This document shows positions 1 through 7,939 of a stretch of 64,000 bases of DNA, one piece after another. Numbering within the stretch: the first letter of the stretch is position 1; each line of letters begins with the position of its first letter. Position numbers and translations under genes: made by a program. Origin of the DNA: Amarobacillus sp046328225 (GTDB lineage Bacteria > Chloroflexota > Dehalococcoidia > Tepidiformales > Tepidiformaceae); NCBI GenBank assembly GCA_046328225.1, contig JAXLWZ010000005.1, positions 62,001 through 126,000 on the forward strand, given 5' to 3'. Under the pieces are notes generated by a model, which had not been told where the DNA came from, searched no databases, and saw nothing but the letters and a program-made list of their open reading frames with translations.

Positions 1-236
1 ACGACTCGTACACGCACGTCATCAACGCCGGGCAGCCGCGGGTGATCGCGGGCGTTGAGGTCATCGTGGACGCGGTGGAGCAGGTGAAAGTGCCGGCGGG
101 TACGTTCTCAGCCTGGAAGGTGCGCATCCGGCAGGACCAGCGCAGCTACGTGGTGTGGGTCGATGAGGCCGCGCCGAACCGCGTGGTGCGGGCGCAGATC
201 GAGGAAGCGACGTACGAACTGACGGCGGTCAAATAG
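1..236 (+). CDS. 3' end of a DUF3108-like protein (partial)
   Basis: The reading frame is open from the left edge of the window (first full codon at base 3) to the TAG at 234-236, so only the last 77 or so residues are present and the start lies outside. The fragment has the pattern V-P-A-G-T-F, then W-K-V, then Y-V-V-W-V-D, then a short strand to the C-terminus. This resembles the end of DUF3108-type beta-barrel envelope proteins, where VPAGTF and a W-x-D/W-V turn recur. A GTG at 42 is internal to the conserved part and is not taken as the start. The assignment rests on motif resemblance only. Confidence 0.5.
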   Translation, partial: DSYTHVINAGQPRVIAGVEVIVDAVEQVKVPAGTFSAWKVRIRQDQRSYVVWVDEAAPNRVVRAQIEEATYELTAVK

Positions 237-270
237 GGCGGCGCGACCGGGGACGGTTACCGCGATTGGT

Positions 271-292
271 ACTTGCGTTTTGCGCACTTGCG
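271..292 (+). repeat. Direct repeat ACTTGCG upstream of the response regulator
   Basis: ACTTGCG occurs at 271-277 and again at 286-292, 15 bases apart, with a further ACTT at 296. It lies 110-130 bases before the start of the OmpR-type regulator at 403. OmpR-family proteins often bind short direct repeats, so this could be an autoregulatory site. A TTGACA at 333-338 could be a -35 element, but no convincing -10 follows it. Confidence 0.3.
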
Positions 293-402
293 AGAACTTC
301 ACAGGCTTATGTTGGTCCGATGGGAAAATCGCCTTGACACCGGTTCGGGGCGTCGGGAAGATGCTGGGACGTTCCGGCGGGGCCGGGGCCGATTGATGCC
401 TG

Positions 403-1080
403 ATGTCATTCGTATACGTAATTAGCCGAGAGCCCCGCATGCGTGATGCTGTGACCGCCTACCTGAGGGAGCGCGGCTACGACACGGCGACCGCCGTGAG
501 CTACGACGCGGCGATGGAGTCGCTCCCCTGGCAGCCTCGCCCGGATGGTATGGTCGTGGATGTGCAGGGCGTGCCGCGCGGCGAGGTGGGTTCGAACTTC
601 GCGCACTTCTCGGTGTGGCTTTCCGGTGCCTTCGTGGCAAGCGCGCCGACGATGGTCTATCTGCTGCACAAGGGGACGCGCCGGCCCAACTTCCGGCTCG
701 AGGGCACGGTCATCAAGAAGCCGTTCCCGATCGAGGCCGTGGGCGAGGCGCTGCGCGAGCGGCTCGGGCACCCCCGCCGCGACGGCATGGGCCCGGGTCT
801 CGACCTGGACCTGCAGACGAACACGCTCCGGACCGCGCACGGCGAGACCCACCTCACGAACATCGAGGCGACGCTGCTCGCGTACCTGATGGAGCACCCG
901 AACGAGATCCTCCATCCCAAGCACCTCCTCGTCGATGTCTGGCAGTACTCGGACGCGACGGGTGCGAGCACGCTCGTGCGGGCGCACGTGAGCAACCTGC
1001 GCCGCAAGCTCCGCGATGTGCAGGCCAACCCGGACCAGATCCAGACGGTGCGCGGCAAGGGATACCGCTTCAGCGCGTAG
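403..1080 (+). CDS. OmpR/PhoB-type regulator with degenerate receiver
   Basis: A 225-residue transcriptional regulator. Residues about 128-225 form a winged helix of the OmpR/PhoB type (V-R-A-H-V-S-N-L-R-R-K-L-R recognition region, ending T-V-R-G-K-G-Y-R-F), which binds DNA. The N-terminal 120 residues have receiver-like size and a K-K-P-F motif matching the conserved Lys-Pro. The usual pair of acidic residues after strand 1 is missing (V-Y-V-I-S-R-E-P), and the only candidate phosphoacceptor is the Asp in M-V-V-D-V. It may therefore be phosphorylation-independent. No histidine kinase adjoins it. The start is the ATG at 403; an ATG at 396 is out of frame, and no strong ribosome-binding site is visible. 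Confidence 0.82.
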   Translation: MSFVYVISREPRMRDAVTAYLRERGYDTATAVSYDAAMESLPWQPRPDGMVVDVQGVPRGEVGSNFAHFSVWLSGAFVASAPTMVYLLHKGTRRPNFRLEGTVIKKPFPIEAVGEALRERLGHPRRDGMGPGLDLDLQTNTLRTAHGETHLTNIEATLLAYLMEHPNEILHPKHLLVDVWQYSDATGASTLVRAHVSNLRRKLRDVQANPDQIQTVRGKGYRFSA

Positions 1081-1205
1081 GCGCCGCCAATCCCGCTCCC
1101 CCGGTGTCTTCAACCACTCGAAACGCACGACCGGCTCCGCGATGGACCGCGCGCGGAGTTCGCCTCGCGCGAGCACGTCCGCTGGAGATGATTCCGCCGG
1201 TCTGG

Positions 1206-1211
1206 TAGGGT
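1206..1211 (+). promoter_or_regulatory. -10 hexamer TAGGGT before comEC
   Basis: TAGGGT ends nine bases before the ATG at 1221. It fits the TAnnnT hexamer placed directly before start codons of many genes in this window. It supports 1221 as the true start of comEC, although the frame opened there is broken further on. Confidence 0.4.
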
Positions 1212-1220
1212 CCCGGCGCG

Positions 1221-3529
1221 ATGACGCTGATCCTGCTGGCGATGGCGGAGCTGGCCGCGATCGCGGCGGTGGGCGTGTTCGACCTGCCCGGGTGGTTCGG
1301 TGGGCTCATGGTGCTGGCGGCAGTGCCGGCGCTGTGGCGCTGCACGGCCGGCGTGCCGCGGGATGGTCGTTGGTCGCCGCCGCGCTGGCCCTGGCGGGAG
1401 GGATGCGCTTCGCCGCATGGGATGGCCAGCCGCTGCCGCCGTTGGCCGCCTTCGTGGGGCAGCCGGTCGCCTTCGATGGCGTCGTCGCCTCCGAGCCGGA
1501 CCCCGGGCTCACGACCGTCCGCTACCGTGTCGATGCACAGACGATGCTGGACGGCCACGCCATCCGCGGGGCCGTGCTGGTGACGCTCGACCAGTACGCC
1601 GAGCACGCGCCGGGCGAGCGCGTGCGCATCCGCGGCACCATCGACCCGGCGCCCTCGTTCGAAGGGTTCGATTACCGGGCCTACCTCGAACGCAAGGGTG
1701 TCGTGGGGACGATGTCGCGGCCGCACGTGGAAACGCTCGCGAAGGCGCCGCCGGGTGCGCGAACGGCCCTCTGGCGGCTGCATTCGGCGCTCGACGAGGC
1801 GACGCAGCGTGCGCTCCCGGAGCCGGAGGCATCGCTCGCGAGCGGCATCGCCTTCGGGCGCGACGGCACGATCCCGCCCGCGCTGTACGACGACTTCCGC
1901 GTGACCGGGCTGGCGCACATCGTCGCCGTCTCGGGCTCGAACGTGATGCTGCTCGCCGGGCTGGCATTCACGCTCTGCGTGCCGCTGTTGGGGCGGCGAT
2001 GGGCCGTCCTGCCGGCGATCGTGCTCGTGATGCTGTACGCCGTCGTCGCGGGCGCCTCGGGCAGCGTGGTGCGAGCGGGCGTGATGGCCGGCGTCCTGCT
2101 GTTCGGGCGCTGGGCGGGGCGGCCGGAGAGCGCACTGCCCGCCCTGGCGGCGACGGCGGTTCTGCTCACGCTGGGGTGGCCCCGGCTGGCGGTCGACGCG
2201 GGCTTCCAGCTCAGCCTGGCGGCGACCGCGGGCATCATCGTGCTGTCACCCTGGTTCGAGTGGGCCATCGGCGCGGGCCTGCGGCGGGCGCGATTCGCGG
2301 CATGGGCCCCCGGGACGGCGGTGGAGGCGCTCGCGCTGACACTGGGGGCGACGGTGGCCACGCTGCCCGTCTCGGCGGCGACGTTCGGGCGCATCTCGCT
2401 CATCGGCCCGGCGGCGAACGCCATCGGTGCGCCGCTGTTCGTGGTCGCGTTGCCCCTCGCGGCGCTGACGGCGGCGGCTGGAACCGTCTCGGAGACGGCC
2501 GGGTGGGCCATCGGGCTCGCCGCCTACTACCCGCTCGCCGCGATCGTGTGGGTCGCGGAAACGCTGGCAGCACTGCCCGGGGCCTCGGCACCGATGCCGG
2601 CACAGTCGCCCGCGCTCGCGACGGTGGCGGCGGTGGTCCTCTGCGCGGCCGGCGCATGGGCGTACCGCTTCCTGCCGCCGGAGCGAACGCCGGAGCCGTT
2701 CCGCCGCGAAGCGAAGCTGCCCGCGGGCGCGGCGGCCTTCGCGGCGGGGCTCGGGCTCATATGGCTCGTCTCGCTGCGGCCCGCCGGCGGCCCGGGGGTG
2801 CTCCGCATCGATGTCCTCGACGTCGGACAGGGAGACGCCATCCTCGTGACGACGCCTGGCGGGCACCGCGTGCTTGTCGACGCCGGCCCGAGCGGCATCG
2901 GGCTCGCGCGCGAACTGGGAGCCGTGATGCCGCACTGGGCACGGCGCATCGACGTGGCGCTGGCCACGCACGCCGACGGTGACCACTCGGGCGGGTTCCG
3001 CGCGGCCTTTCGCCGCTTCGATACCGGCCTGCGCATGGAACCTGACGTGGGAGCGGCGAATTCGTTCGCTGCCTTTACGGGCGAACCCACGCCCCGGCGC
3101 GTGCATCGCGGCGACTGGTGGGAGTTCGATGGCGTGCGGTTCGACGTCCTCTGGCCGCCGGAAGGATTCGCCGCCCCGGGCGACAACGACGGGAGCATCG
3201 TGCTGCGCGTGACGTACGGCCAGACCAGCGCGCTCCTCACGGCCGACATCGAGGAGCGTGCCCAGGAGGAACTCCTCCGGGCCGGGGATGCGCACGCGGA
3301 CGTGCTGAAGGTACCCCATCACGGGTCGAAGTCGAGTTCGCCCGCGTTCCTATCGGCCGTGGGTGCGCGGCTCGCGGTGATCTCGGTCGGGGCGGAGAAC
3401 CGCTTCGGGCACCCCTCCGCCGAGGCCCTGGACGCGCTCGCCGGGAGCACGATCGCGCGCACGGACCGGGATGGCCGCGTGCGGATCGAGAGCGACGGAC
3501 GGCGGCTCACGCTTCGCACCGGGCGATAG
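1221..3529 (+). CDS. comEC: ComEC/Rec2 DNA-uptake channel, frameshifted near the N-terminus
   Basis: Inner-membrane channel for single-stranded DNA during natural transformation. The main frame (from about 1334 to 3529) has the DUF4131-like region, the multi-pass competence domain and a C-terminal metallo-beta-lactamase domain with T-H-A-D-G-D-H-S-G-G and K-V-P-H-H-G-S. The first 35-40 residues, with hydrophobic segments typical of the family, are read from the ATG at 1221 in a different frame. The frame changes at an imperfect 8-bp tandem repeat, GGCGCTGT then GGCGCTGC, at 1328-1343. Removing one unit joins the frames into a normal ComEC N-terminus (...A-V-P-A-L-H-G-R-R-A-A-G-W...). Either the gene is truly interrupted, or the duplication is an assembly error, or translation starts inside at GTG 1334. 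Confidence 0.85.
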
Positions 3530-3633
3530 CATCGTCATCGCGCGCCGCTGTTTTGCGCGTGCAGGCGGCGGGCCATAGCTTGGAAGGACGAACGGCGCGG
3601 GCCAATCGGCCCGGCGCGGAGAAGGATTCCAAC

Positions 3634-4356
3634 GTGACCCAACGCATCGATGGCCGGCAGCCGGGGCAGCTGCGGCCGGTCAACATCACGACGGGCGTGC
3701 TCGATTTCGCCGAGGGCAGCTGCATCGTCGAATTCGGGCGGACGCGCGTGCTCTGCGCCGCCAGCGTCGAAGAGCGCCAGCCCGGCTGGCTTCGCAACAC
3801 CCAGAGCGGCTGGGTGACGGCCGAGTACGCCATGCTGCCCCGGGCCACGCACACCCGCAGCCAGCGTGAGGTCGAACGTGGCCGCCCGGGCGGGCGCACG
3901 CAGGAGATCCAGCGGCTCATCGGGCGGTCGCTGCGCGGCGTCGTGAACCTGGAACTGCTCGGCCAGCGGACCATCACCATCGACTGCGATGTCCTCCAGG
4001 CCGACGGCGGCACACGAACGGCGTCGATCACGGGCGGCTTCGTGGCGCTGAGTATGGCCGTGCAGAAGCTTGTGAAGGCGGGGTCGGCCTCGCCGGCGGC
4101 GATCATGGCGCCCGTGGCGGCCGTATCCGTGGGCGTGGTGAAGGGCGTCCCCCTCCTCGACCTCTGCTACGAGGAGGACTCGACCGCGGAGGTCGACTTC
4201 AACGTCGTGATGACGGGCGAGGACGCGTTCGTGGAAGTCCAGGGGACGGCCGAAGGCAAGCCGTTTTCGCGCGCGGCGATGGACGCATTGGTGGACCTGG
4301 CCCGGGCGGGGATCATCGACCTGTTCGCGGCGCAGCGCGCGGCGCTGGGGGGCTAG
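3634..4356 (+). CDS. rph: Ribonuclease PH
   Basis: A 240-residue phosphorolytic 3'-5' exoribonuclease that trims tRNA 3' ends. Recognisable family blocks are F-A-E-G-S-C-I-V-E-F-G-R-T-R-V-L-C-A-A-S near the N-terminus, G-W-V-T-A-E-Y-A-M-L-P-R-A-T-H-T-R, R-E-V-E-R-G-R-P-G-G-R-T-Q-E-I-Q-R-L-I-G-R and I-D-C-D-V-L-Q-A-D-G-G-T-R-T-A-S-I. Full length for the family. The GTG at 3634 is chosen because it follows GGAGAAGGA at a good distance and matches the usual family start; the open frame extends further upstream without similarity. The 3' end overlaps the convergent HIT gene by four bases. Confidence 0.95.
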   Translation: MTQRIDGRQPGQLRPVNITTGVLDFAEGSCIVEFGRTRVLCAASVEERQPGWLRNTQSGWVTAEYAMLPRATHTRSQREVERGRPGGRTQEIQRLIGRSLRGVVNLELLGQRTITIDCDVLQADGGTRTASITGGFVALSMAVQKLVKAGSASPAAIMAPVAAVSVGVVKGVPLLDLCYEEDSTAEVDFNVVMTGEDAFVEVQGTAEGKPFSRAAMDALVDLARAGIIDLFAAQRAALGG

Positions 4357-4718
4357 CCGACGTAGTGGCCGAGGTAGGTGCCGCCCAGGATATGCAGGTG
4401 CCCGTGCTCCTGGCTCTGCATGGCGTCGTAGCCGAAGTTCGTGAGGAGGCGGAAGCCGCCCGGGCAGAGCTGCGCACCGATGCGCTGCGCGATCTGCCCG
4501 ATGTGGGCGATATCGTCCCAGAGCTCGGCCTGCGTCGTGTGGTCCTTCTTCATCGCGAGGAGCATGACCGGCACCCAGCGAAGGACGTTCTGAATGACGA
4601 TCATCTCGTCGTCTTCGTAGATGATGTTGGCGGGTTCTTCGCGGGCGACGATGCGGCAGAAGACGCAGTAGGCCGCTTTTCGCCTTTTGGGCTCGCCGGA
4701 TCCGGGGTTTTCTTGCAT
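4353..4718 (-). CDS. HIT-family nucleotide-binding protein
   Basis: A 121-residue protein of the histidine triad superfamily (nucleotide hydrolases or transferases). It has a C-V-F-C pair near the N-terminus, typical of zinc-binding HIT proteins, the segment Y-E-D-D-E-M-I-V-I-Q-N, and the triad E-H-G-H-L-H-I-L near the C-terminus. The exact substrate cannot be told. It is transcribed towards rph and has its own promoter-like sequence upstream. Confidence 0.88.
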   Translation of the reverse strand: MQENPGSGEPKRRKAAYCVFCRIVAREEPANIIYEDDEMIVIQNVLRWVPVMLLAMKKDHTTQAELWDDIAHIGQIAQRIGAQLCPGGFRLLTNFGYDAMQSQEHGHLHILGGTYLGHYVG

Positions 4719-4730
4719 GGAGACTCAGCG

Positions 4731-4760
4731 ATTCTAGGTTCGGGGGTCCGCTGGTTCAAA
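4731..4760 (-). promoter_or_regulatory. Promoter for the HIT gene
   Basis: On the minus strand TTTGAA (4760-4755) and TAGAAT (4736-4731) are separated by 18 bases, and TAGAAT ends 12 bases before the ATG at 4718. This is a plausible sigma-70-type promoter. Confidence 0.45.
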
Positions 4761-4798
4761 CGCGGGACCGGGCCGTCAGCAGACAAGGGTGCCAACTG

Positions 4799-6085
4799 AT
4801 GCCTCAATTCCGCCCCTTCCGGGGTATTCGTTACACCGCCGCCGCCGGCAAGCTCGACGACCTGCTGGCGCCGCCGTACGACGTGATTTCGCCGGCGGAG
4901 CAGCGCCAGCTCGCGGGCCGGAGCGCGCGCAACGCCGTCCACCTCGAACTCGCGGACGGCGGCGATGAGCGATACGGGAAGGTGGCCGCGCTCTTCTCCG
5001 CATGGGAGCGCGACGGGTTCGTGCAGCGCGACGACATCCCGATGTTCTACGTCTACGAGCAGACGTTCGTGGAGGCCGGGCGCGAGTACCACCGCCGCGC
5101 GCTGCTGGCCGAAGTCGAGGCGCAGCCGTGGGACGAAGGGGCCGTGAAGCCGCACGAGTTCACGATGTCGGGGCCGAAGGAGGACCGCCTGAAGCTCCTC
5201 GAAGCGACGAAGGTGCAGTTCAGCCCCGTCTTCATGATCGCCCGCGACCGCGCCGCGCAGCTGCGGCAGTTCCTCGATCAGACCGTCGCGGCGCGGCCCG
5301 CCGACGCCGAAGCGACGACGATTGATGGTGACCGGCACCGGCTCTGGGTGATCGAGGCGGGGCGGCTGGAGATGCGCTTCCTCGCGCCGCTGCTCGCCGA
5401 GAGCTTCTACATCGCCGATGGCCACCACCGCTACGAAACGGCCGTGAACTACCGCAACGCGATGCTGGAACGCGAGGGTACGCTCGCGCTCGACCACCCT
5501 GCGCGGTTCGCGATGACGGCGATCGTGCCGGCGGCCGACCCGGGCCTCGTCATCCGGCCGATCCATCGCATCGTGCCGCGGCGGGCGCCCGCGAACTGGG
5601 AGCAGGTGCTGAGCGAAAGCTTCGCGGTCGAGTCCGTGAAGCCCATCGGCGGCCTCGCGGACCGCGCGCGCGAGTTTGAGGCACGCCTCGCCGCCAACCC
5701 GGAGAGCATCGTCGCGCTGAACCTGGACCCGGGGATGGCCCACATCCTCACGCCGCGCGGGCCGGAAGTCGCGGCGGCGATCGCGCCCGCGGGCTTCAGC
5801 GCCGAATGGGCGGGGATTTCGCCGAACCTGCTGCGCTACGGCGTGCTCGCTCCCCTGTGGTCGATCGGCGACGACGACCTCCGGCTCGGCGCCGTCGAAT
5901 ACACGCACGACGCGCGCGAAGCGATCGAGCGGGCGGAGGGCGACACGGCGGTGTTCCTGATCAGCCCGGTGGGGATCGATTCGGTGATGTCGTTGGCGGA
6001 CCAGGGCGAGCGAATGCCGCAGAAATCCACATTCTTCCATCCGAAGCTGGGCACGGGAATCGTCTTCCACCCGTTGTACGAATAG
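4799..6085 (+). CDS. DUF1015 family protein
   Basis: A 428-residue cytosolic protein that matches the DUF1015 family along its whole length: F-R-P-F-R-G-I-R-Y at the start, L-L-A-P-P-Y-D-V-I-S, then Y-I-A-D-G-H-H-R-Y-E-T-A in the middle and a conserved C-terminal half ending with M-P-Q-K-S-T-F-F-H-P-K. Members are found near serine metabolism genes in some bacteria, but the function is not established. Start ATG 4799 opens on the conserved first motif. A small inverted repeat follows the gene. Confidence 0.88.
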   Translation: MPQFRPFRGIRYTAAAGKLDDLLAPPYDVISPAEQRQLAGRSARNAVHLELADGGDERYGKVAALFSAWERDGFVQRDDIPMFYVYEQTFVEAGREYHRRALLAEVEAQPWDEGAVKPHEFTMSGPKEDRLKLLEATKVQFSPVFMIARDRAAQLRQFLDQTVAARPADAEATTIDGDRHRLWVIEAGRLEMRFLAPLLAESFYIADGHHRYETAVNYRNAMLEREGTLALDHPARFAMTAIVPAADPGLVIRPIHRIVPRRAPANWEQVLSESFAVESVKPIGGLADRAREFEARLAANPESIVALNLDPGMAHILTPRGPEVAAAIAPAGFSAEWAGISPNLLRYGVLAPLWSIGDDDLRLGAVEYTHDAREAIERAEGDTAVFLISPVGIDSVMSLADQGERMPQKSTFFHPKLGTGIVFHPLYE

Positions 6086-6116
6086 CTTCGCGGGGATTGC
6101 GGCGCTGGTTTCTCAG

Positions 6117-6134
6117 CTCATTCTCAGGAATGAG
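6117..6134 (+). terminator. Short hairpin after the DUF1015 gene
   Basis: CTCATTC (6117-6123) and GAATGAG (6128-6134) form a perfect 7-bp stem with a four-base loop, 32 bases after the stop. No T-tract follows, so this is a weak terminator or an operator. Confidence 0.35.
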
Positions 6135-6245
6135 TACGGGGAATCGTGCGGCCTTACTTTACGCCAAAACAGACCTCCTCTTTCTCCGCCGGCCCGTACA
6201 TTCGCTGGAGGCAGAGCTCTCGCCGAAGCAAACAGGAGGTTGCGT

Positions 6246-6515
6246 ATGACGATGAACAGGGTTCGCGCGCTCGCGATTGCGCTGCCGCTTGGTGCGGTGG
6301 CGCTGGTTGGCGGGTCGGTGGCGTTCGCGCAAAGCGGGGGCGATTCGCCCACGCCTGCGCCGCAAACCACCCCGGCACCCACCGACCCGGGCACGCCGGC
6401 GACGCCGAAGGCGGGGAAGGAGGACTGCCCGGAGAAGGGCGGCGCCTCCGGTGCCGCACCAGGCACGTCGACGCGGCAGCAACGCGGCGGCTCCACCGCT
6501 CCCGTCCAGTACTAA
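6246..6515 (+). CDS. Small secreted Pro/Thr-rich protein, unknown
   Basis: An 89-residue protein with a clear Sec signal peptide (M-T-M-N-R-V-R-A-L-A-I-A, hydrophobic core, A-F-A-Q cleavage region at about residue 28). The mature part is short, low in complexity and rich in Pro, Thr, Gly and Ala, with a single Cys in E-D-C-P-E-K-G. AGGAGG at 6234-6239 lies six bases before ATG 6246, which decides the start. It is a single-gene unit closed by a very strong terminator. No family recognised. Confidence 0.7.
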   Translation: MTMNRVRALAIALPLGAVALVGGSVAFAQSGGDSPTPAPQTTPAPTDPGTPATPKAGKEDCPEKGGASGAAPGTSTRQQRGGSTAPVQY

Positions 6516-6534
6516 CCGCACATCGAGCGCGTCA

Positions 6535-6565
6535 GGCGGCCCGGGGGTGACCCCGGGCCGCCTTT
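6535..6565 (+). terminator. Strong rho-independent terminator
   Basis: GGCGGCCCGGGG (6535-6546) and CCCCGGGCCGCC (6551-6562) form a perfect 12-bp GC stem with a GTGA tetraloop, followed by TTT. It separates the small secreted protein from the TPP-controlled operon. Confidence 0.85.
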
Positions 6566-6576
6566 CGTTCCGCCGA

Positions 6577-6605
6577 TTGCGAGCGTCGCGCGGCGGGTGT
6601 AGCGT
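6577..6605 (+). promoter_or_regulatory. Promoter of the TPP-riboswitch operon
   Basis: TTGCGA (6577-6582), a 17-base spacer and TAGCGT (6600-6605) form a sigma-70-like promoter that would start transcription about 20 bases before the riboswitch aptamer. Confidence 0.6.
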
Positions 6606-6629
6606 GCGCCCAACACTGCAAATTGGCAT

Positions 6630-6715
6630 GCCGCTGGGGGAGCCGCGAGGCTGAGAGCTCCAAACGGAGCAACTCCAGGAACCTGATCCCGGTAATGCGG
6701 GCGTAGGGAAGCGGC
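6630..6715 (+). promoter_or_regulatory. TPP (THI-box) riboswitch aptamer
   Basis: The conserved THI-box elements are present: G-G-C-T-G-A-G-A at 6649-6656, then A-A-C-C-T-G-A-T-C at 6680-6688, then G-G-T-A-A-T-G-C and G-C-G-T-A-G-G-G-A-A up to 6710. The closing helix P1 is GCCGCT (6630-6635) with AGCGGC (6710-6715). It senses thiamine pyrophosphate and should repress the downstream transport operon when thiamine is plentiful, as is known for this riboswitch class. Confidence 0.95.
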
Positions 6716-6753
6716 GTGGACGCAGCCCGCGCAGGCGGGAGGCACCCCACGTG

Positions 6754-6803
6754 CTTCTCCCCGGGTTGTCGTCGCCTTGACGCCGGGGAGAAGTCCCCGG
6801 CGT
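6754..6803 (+). promoter_or_regulatory. TPP riboswitch expression platform with alternative hairpins
   Basis: ACGCCGGGGA (6780-6789) and TCCCCGGCGT (6794-6803) form a perfect 10-bp hairpin. Its 5' arm and loop (CCGGGGAGAAG, 6783-6793) can pair instead with CTTCTCCCCGG (6754-6764). The two pairings exclude each other, which is the layout of a terminator and antiterminator. The run of T after the stem is poor, so termination could depend on Rho or the stem could act on translation. It ends 40 bases before the first start codon. Confidence 0.6.
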
Positions 6804-6842
6804 TCGTGTTCCCGGGACGGTACGGCAGCCGTGGAGGAAGCC

Positions 6843-7139
6843 GTGATCGTCGAAATCCAGTGCCTTGCCTTCCCGCCCGGGGTCGAAGGCGACACCTACA
6901 AGCACATCGAAGCCGCCATCCGCGTCATCGCCGGGTCCGGGCTCGCCTACGAGGTCGGCGCCCTGGGCACGACCATCGAAGGCGAGCCCGACGCCGTCTG
7001 GCGCGTCGCGCGCGAAGCGCACGAGGCCGTGCTGGCGGCGGGCGCGAACGGGCTCGTGACCGTGCTCAAGGTCGAGCAGACGCGCGACATCGCCGCGCAG
7101 CCCACCATCGGCAGCCTCACGGGGAAGTGGCGCGCGTGA
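6843..7139 (+). CDS. Thiamine-binding (MTH1187/YkoF-like) protein
   Basis: A 98-residue cytosolic protein of the MTH1187 family (thiamine_BP, PF01910 type): I-V-E-I-Q-C near the start, a P-x-x-x-G-D-x-Y-K-H-I segment, G-L-A-Y-E-V-G-A-L-G-T-T-I-E-G and a basic C-terminal region. Family members bind thiamine or its pyrimidine precursor and are found beside ThiXYZ-type transporters, as here. Start GTG 6843 follows GGAGGAAG. Its stop overlaps the next start in GTGA, so the operon is translationally coupled and lies under the TPP riboswitch. Confidence 0.88.
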   Translation: MIVEIQCLAFPPGVEGDTYKHIEAAIRVIAGSGLAYEVGALGTTIEGEPDAVWRVAREAHEAVLAAGANGLVTVLKVEQTRDIAAQPTIGSLTGKWRA

Positions 7140-7939
7140 GAACGGCGGCGCGATCGCGGCTGGCGCGGGCAGCGCGCGAGTACGTGCCGGCGGCGGTGCT
7201 GCTGGTCGCGCTCGTCGGGCTGTGGGAGCTCTCGGTCGCGCTGCTCGACACGAAGCCGTACATCCTGCCGGCGCCCAGCCGCGTGTGGGCCGCGTTCACG
7301 GAGATTCGCGGCACGCTCCCGGCGCACACCCGCGTGACGCTGCTGGAAGCCGTCATCGGGCTCGTGTGGGCGGCCGTCATGGGCGTCGTGCTGGCGTCGG
7401 TGATCGCGAGCGTGCCGCTCGTGCGCCGCGTGCTGTACCCGCTGCTGGTCATTTCGCAAACGATCCCGATGATCGCGCTCGCGCCGCTGCTCATCGTCTG
7501 GTTCGGGTTCGGGATGACGCCGAAGGTGCTCGTGGTGGCGATGGTGGGCTTCTTCCCCATCGTCGTCAGCACCGTGGACGGCCTCGCGGGCGCCGATGCC
7601 GACATGATCGCGCTCGTGCGCTCGATGGGCGCGAACCGCTGGCAGGTGCTCCGCCACGTGCGCATCCCGGCGGCGGTCCCCGCCTTCTTCGCGGGCCTGA
7701 AGATCGCGGCCGCCTACGCGGTGACCGCGGCCGTCGTGGGCGAATGGGTGGGGACGAGCTCGGGCCATGGCCTCGGGCTGCTCATTAACCGGTCACGCGC
7801 GTCGTTCCGGACGGACGAGCTGTTCGTGGCCATCGCGGTGATTTCGCTGACGAGCGTGGCGCTCTTCGCGGCGGTGCAGGGCCTCTTCCGGCTGGCCGCG
7901 CCGTGGGCGCACGTGATTTCGAGGGAGGAAACGGAATGA
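7136..7939 (+). CDS. thiX: ABC transporter permease, ThiX-like
   Basis: A 267-residue integral membrane protein with about six transmembrane segments and the binding-protein-dependent transport motif E-A-x-x-x-x-x-x-x-x-x-G (D-M-I-A-L-V-R-S-M-G-A-N-R-W-Q-V-L). It belongs to the SsuC/TauC/ThiX permease group. The riboswitch and neighbouring NMT1-type binding protein point to uptake of a thiamine pyrimidine precursor (HMP or a formylated derivative). GTG 7136 overlaps the stop of the previous gene. The symbol is by context, since the family also carries sulfonates. Confidence 0.82.
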   Translation: MRTAARSRLARAAREYVPAAVLLVALVGLWELSVALLDTKPYILPAPSRVWAAFTEIRGTLPAHTRVTLLEAVIGLVWAAVMGVVLASVIASVPLVRRVLYPLLVISQTIPMIALAPLLIVWFGFGMTPKVLVVAMVGFFPIVVSTVDGLAGADADMIALVRSMGANRWQVLRHVRIPAAVPAFFAGLKIAAAYAVTAAVVGEWVGTSSGHGLGLLINRSRASFRTDELFVAIAVISLTSVALFAAVQGLFRLAAPWAHVISREETE

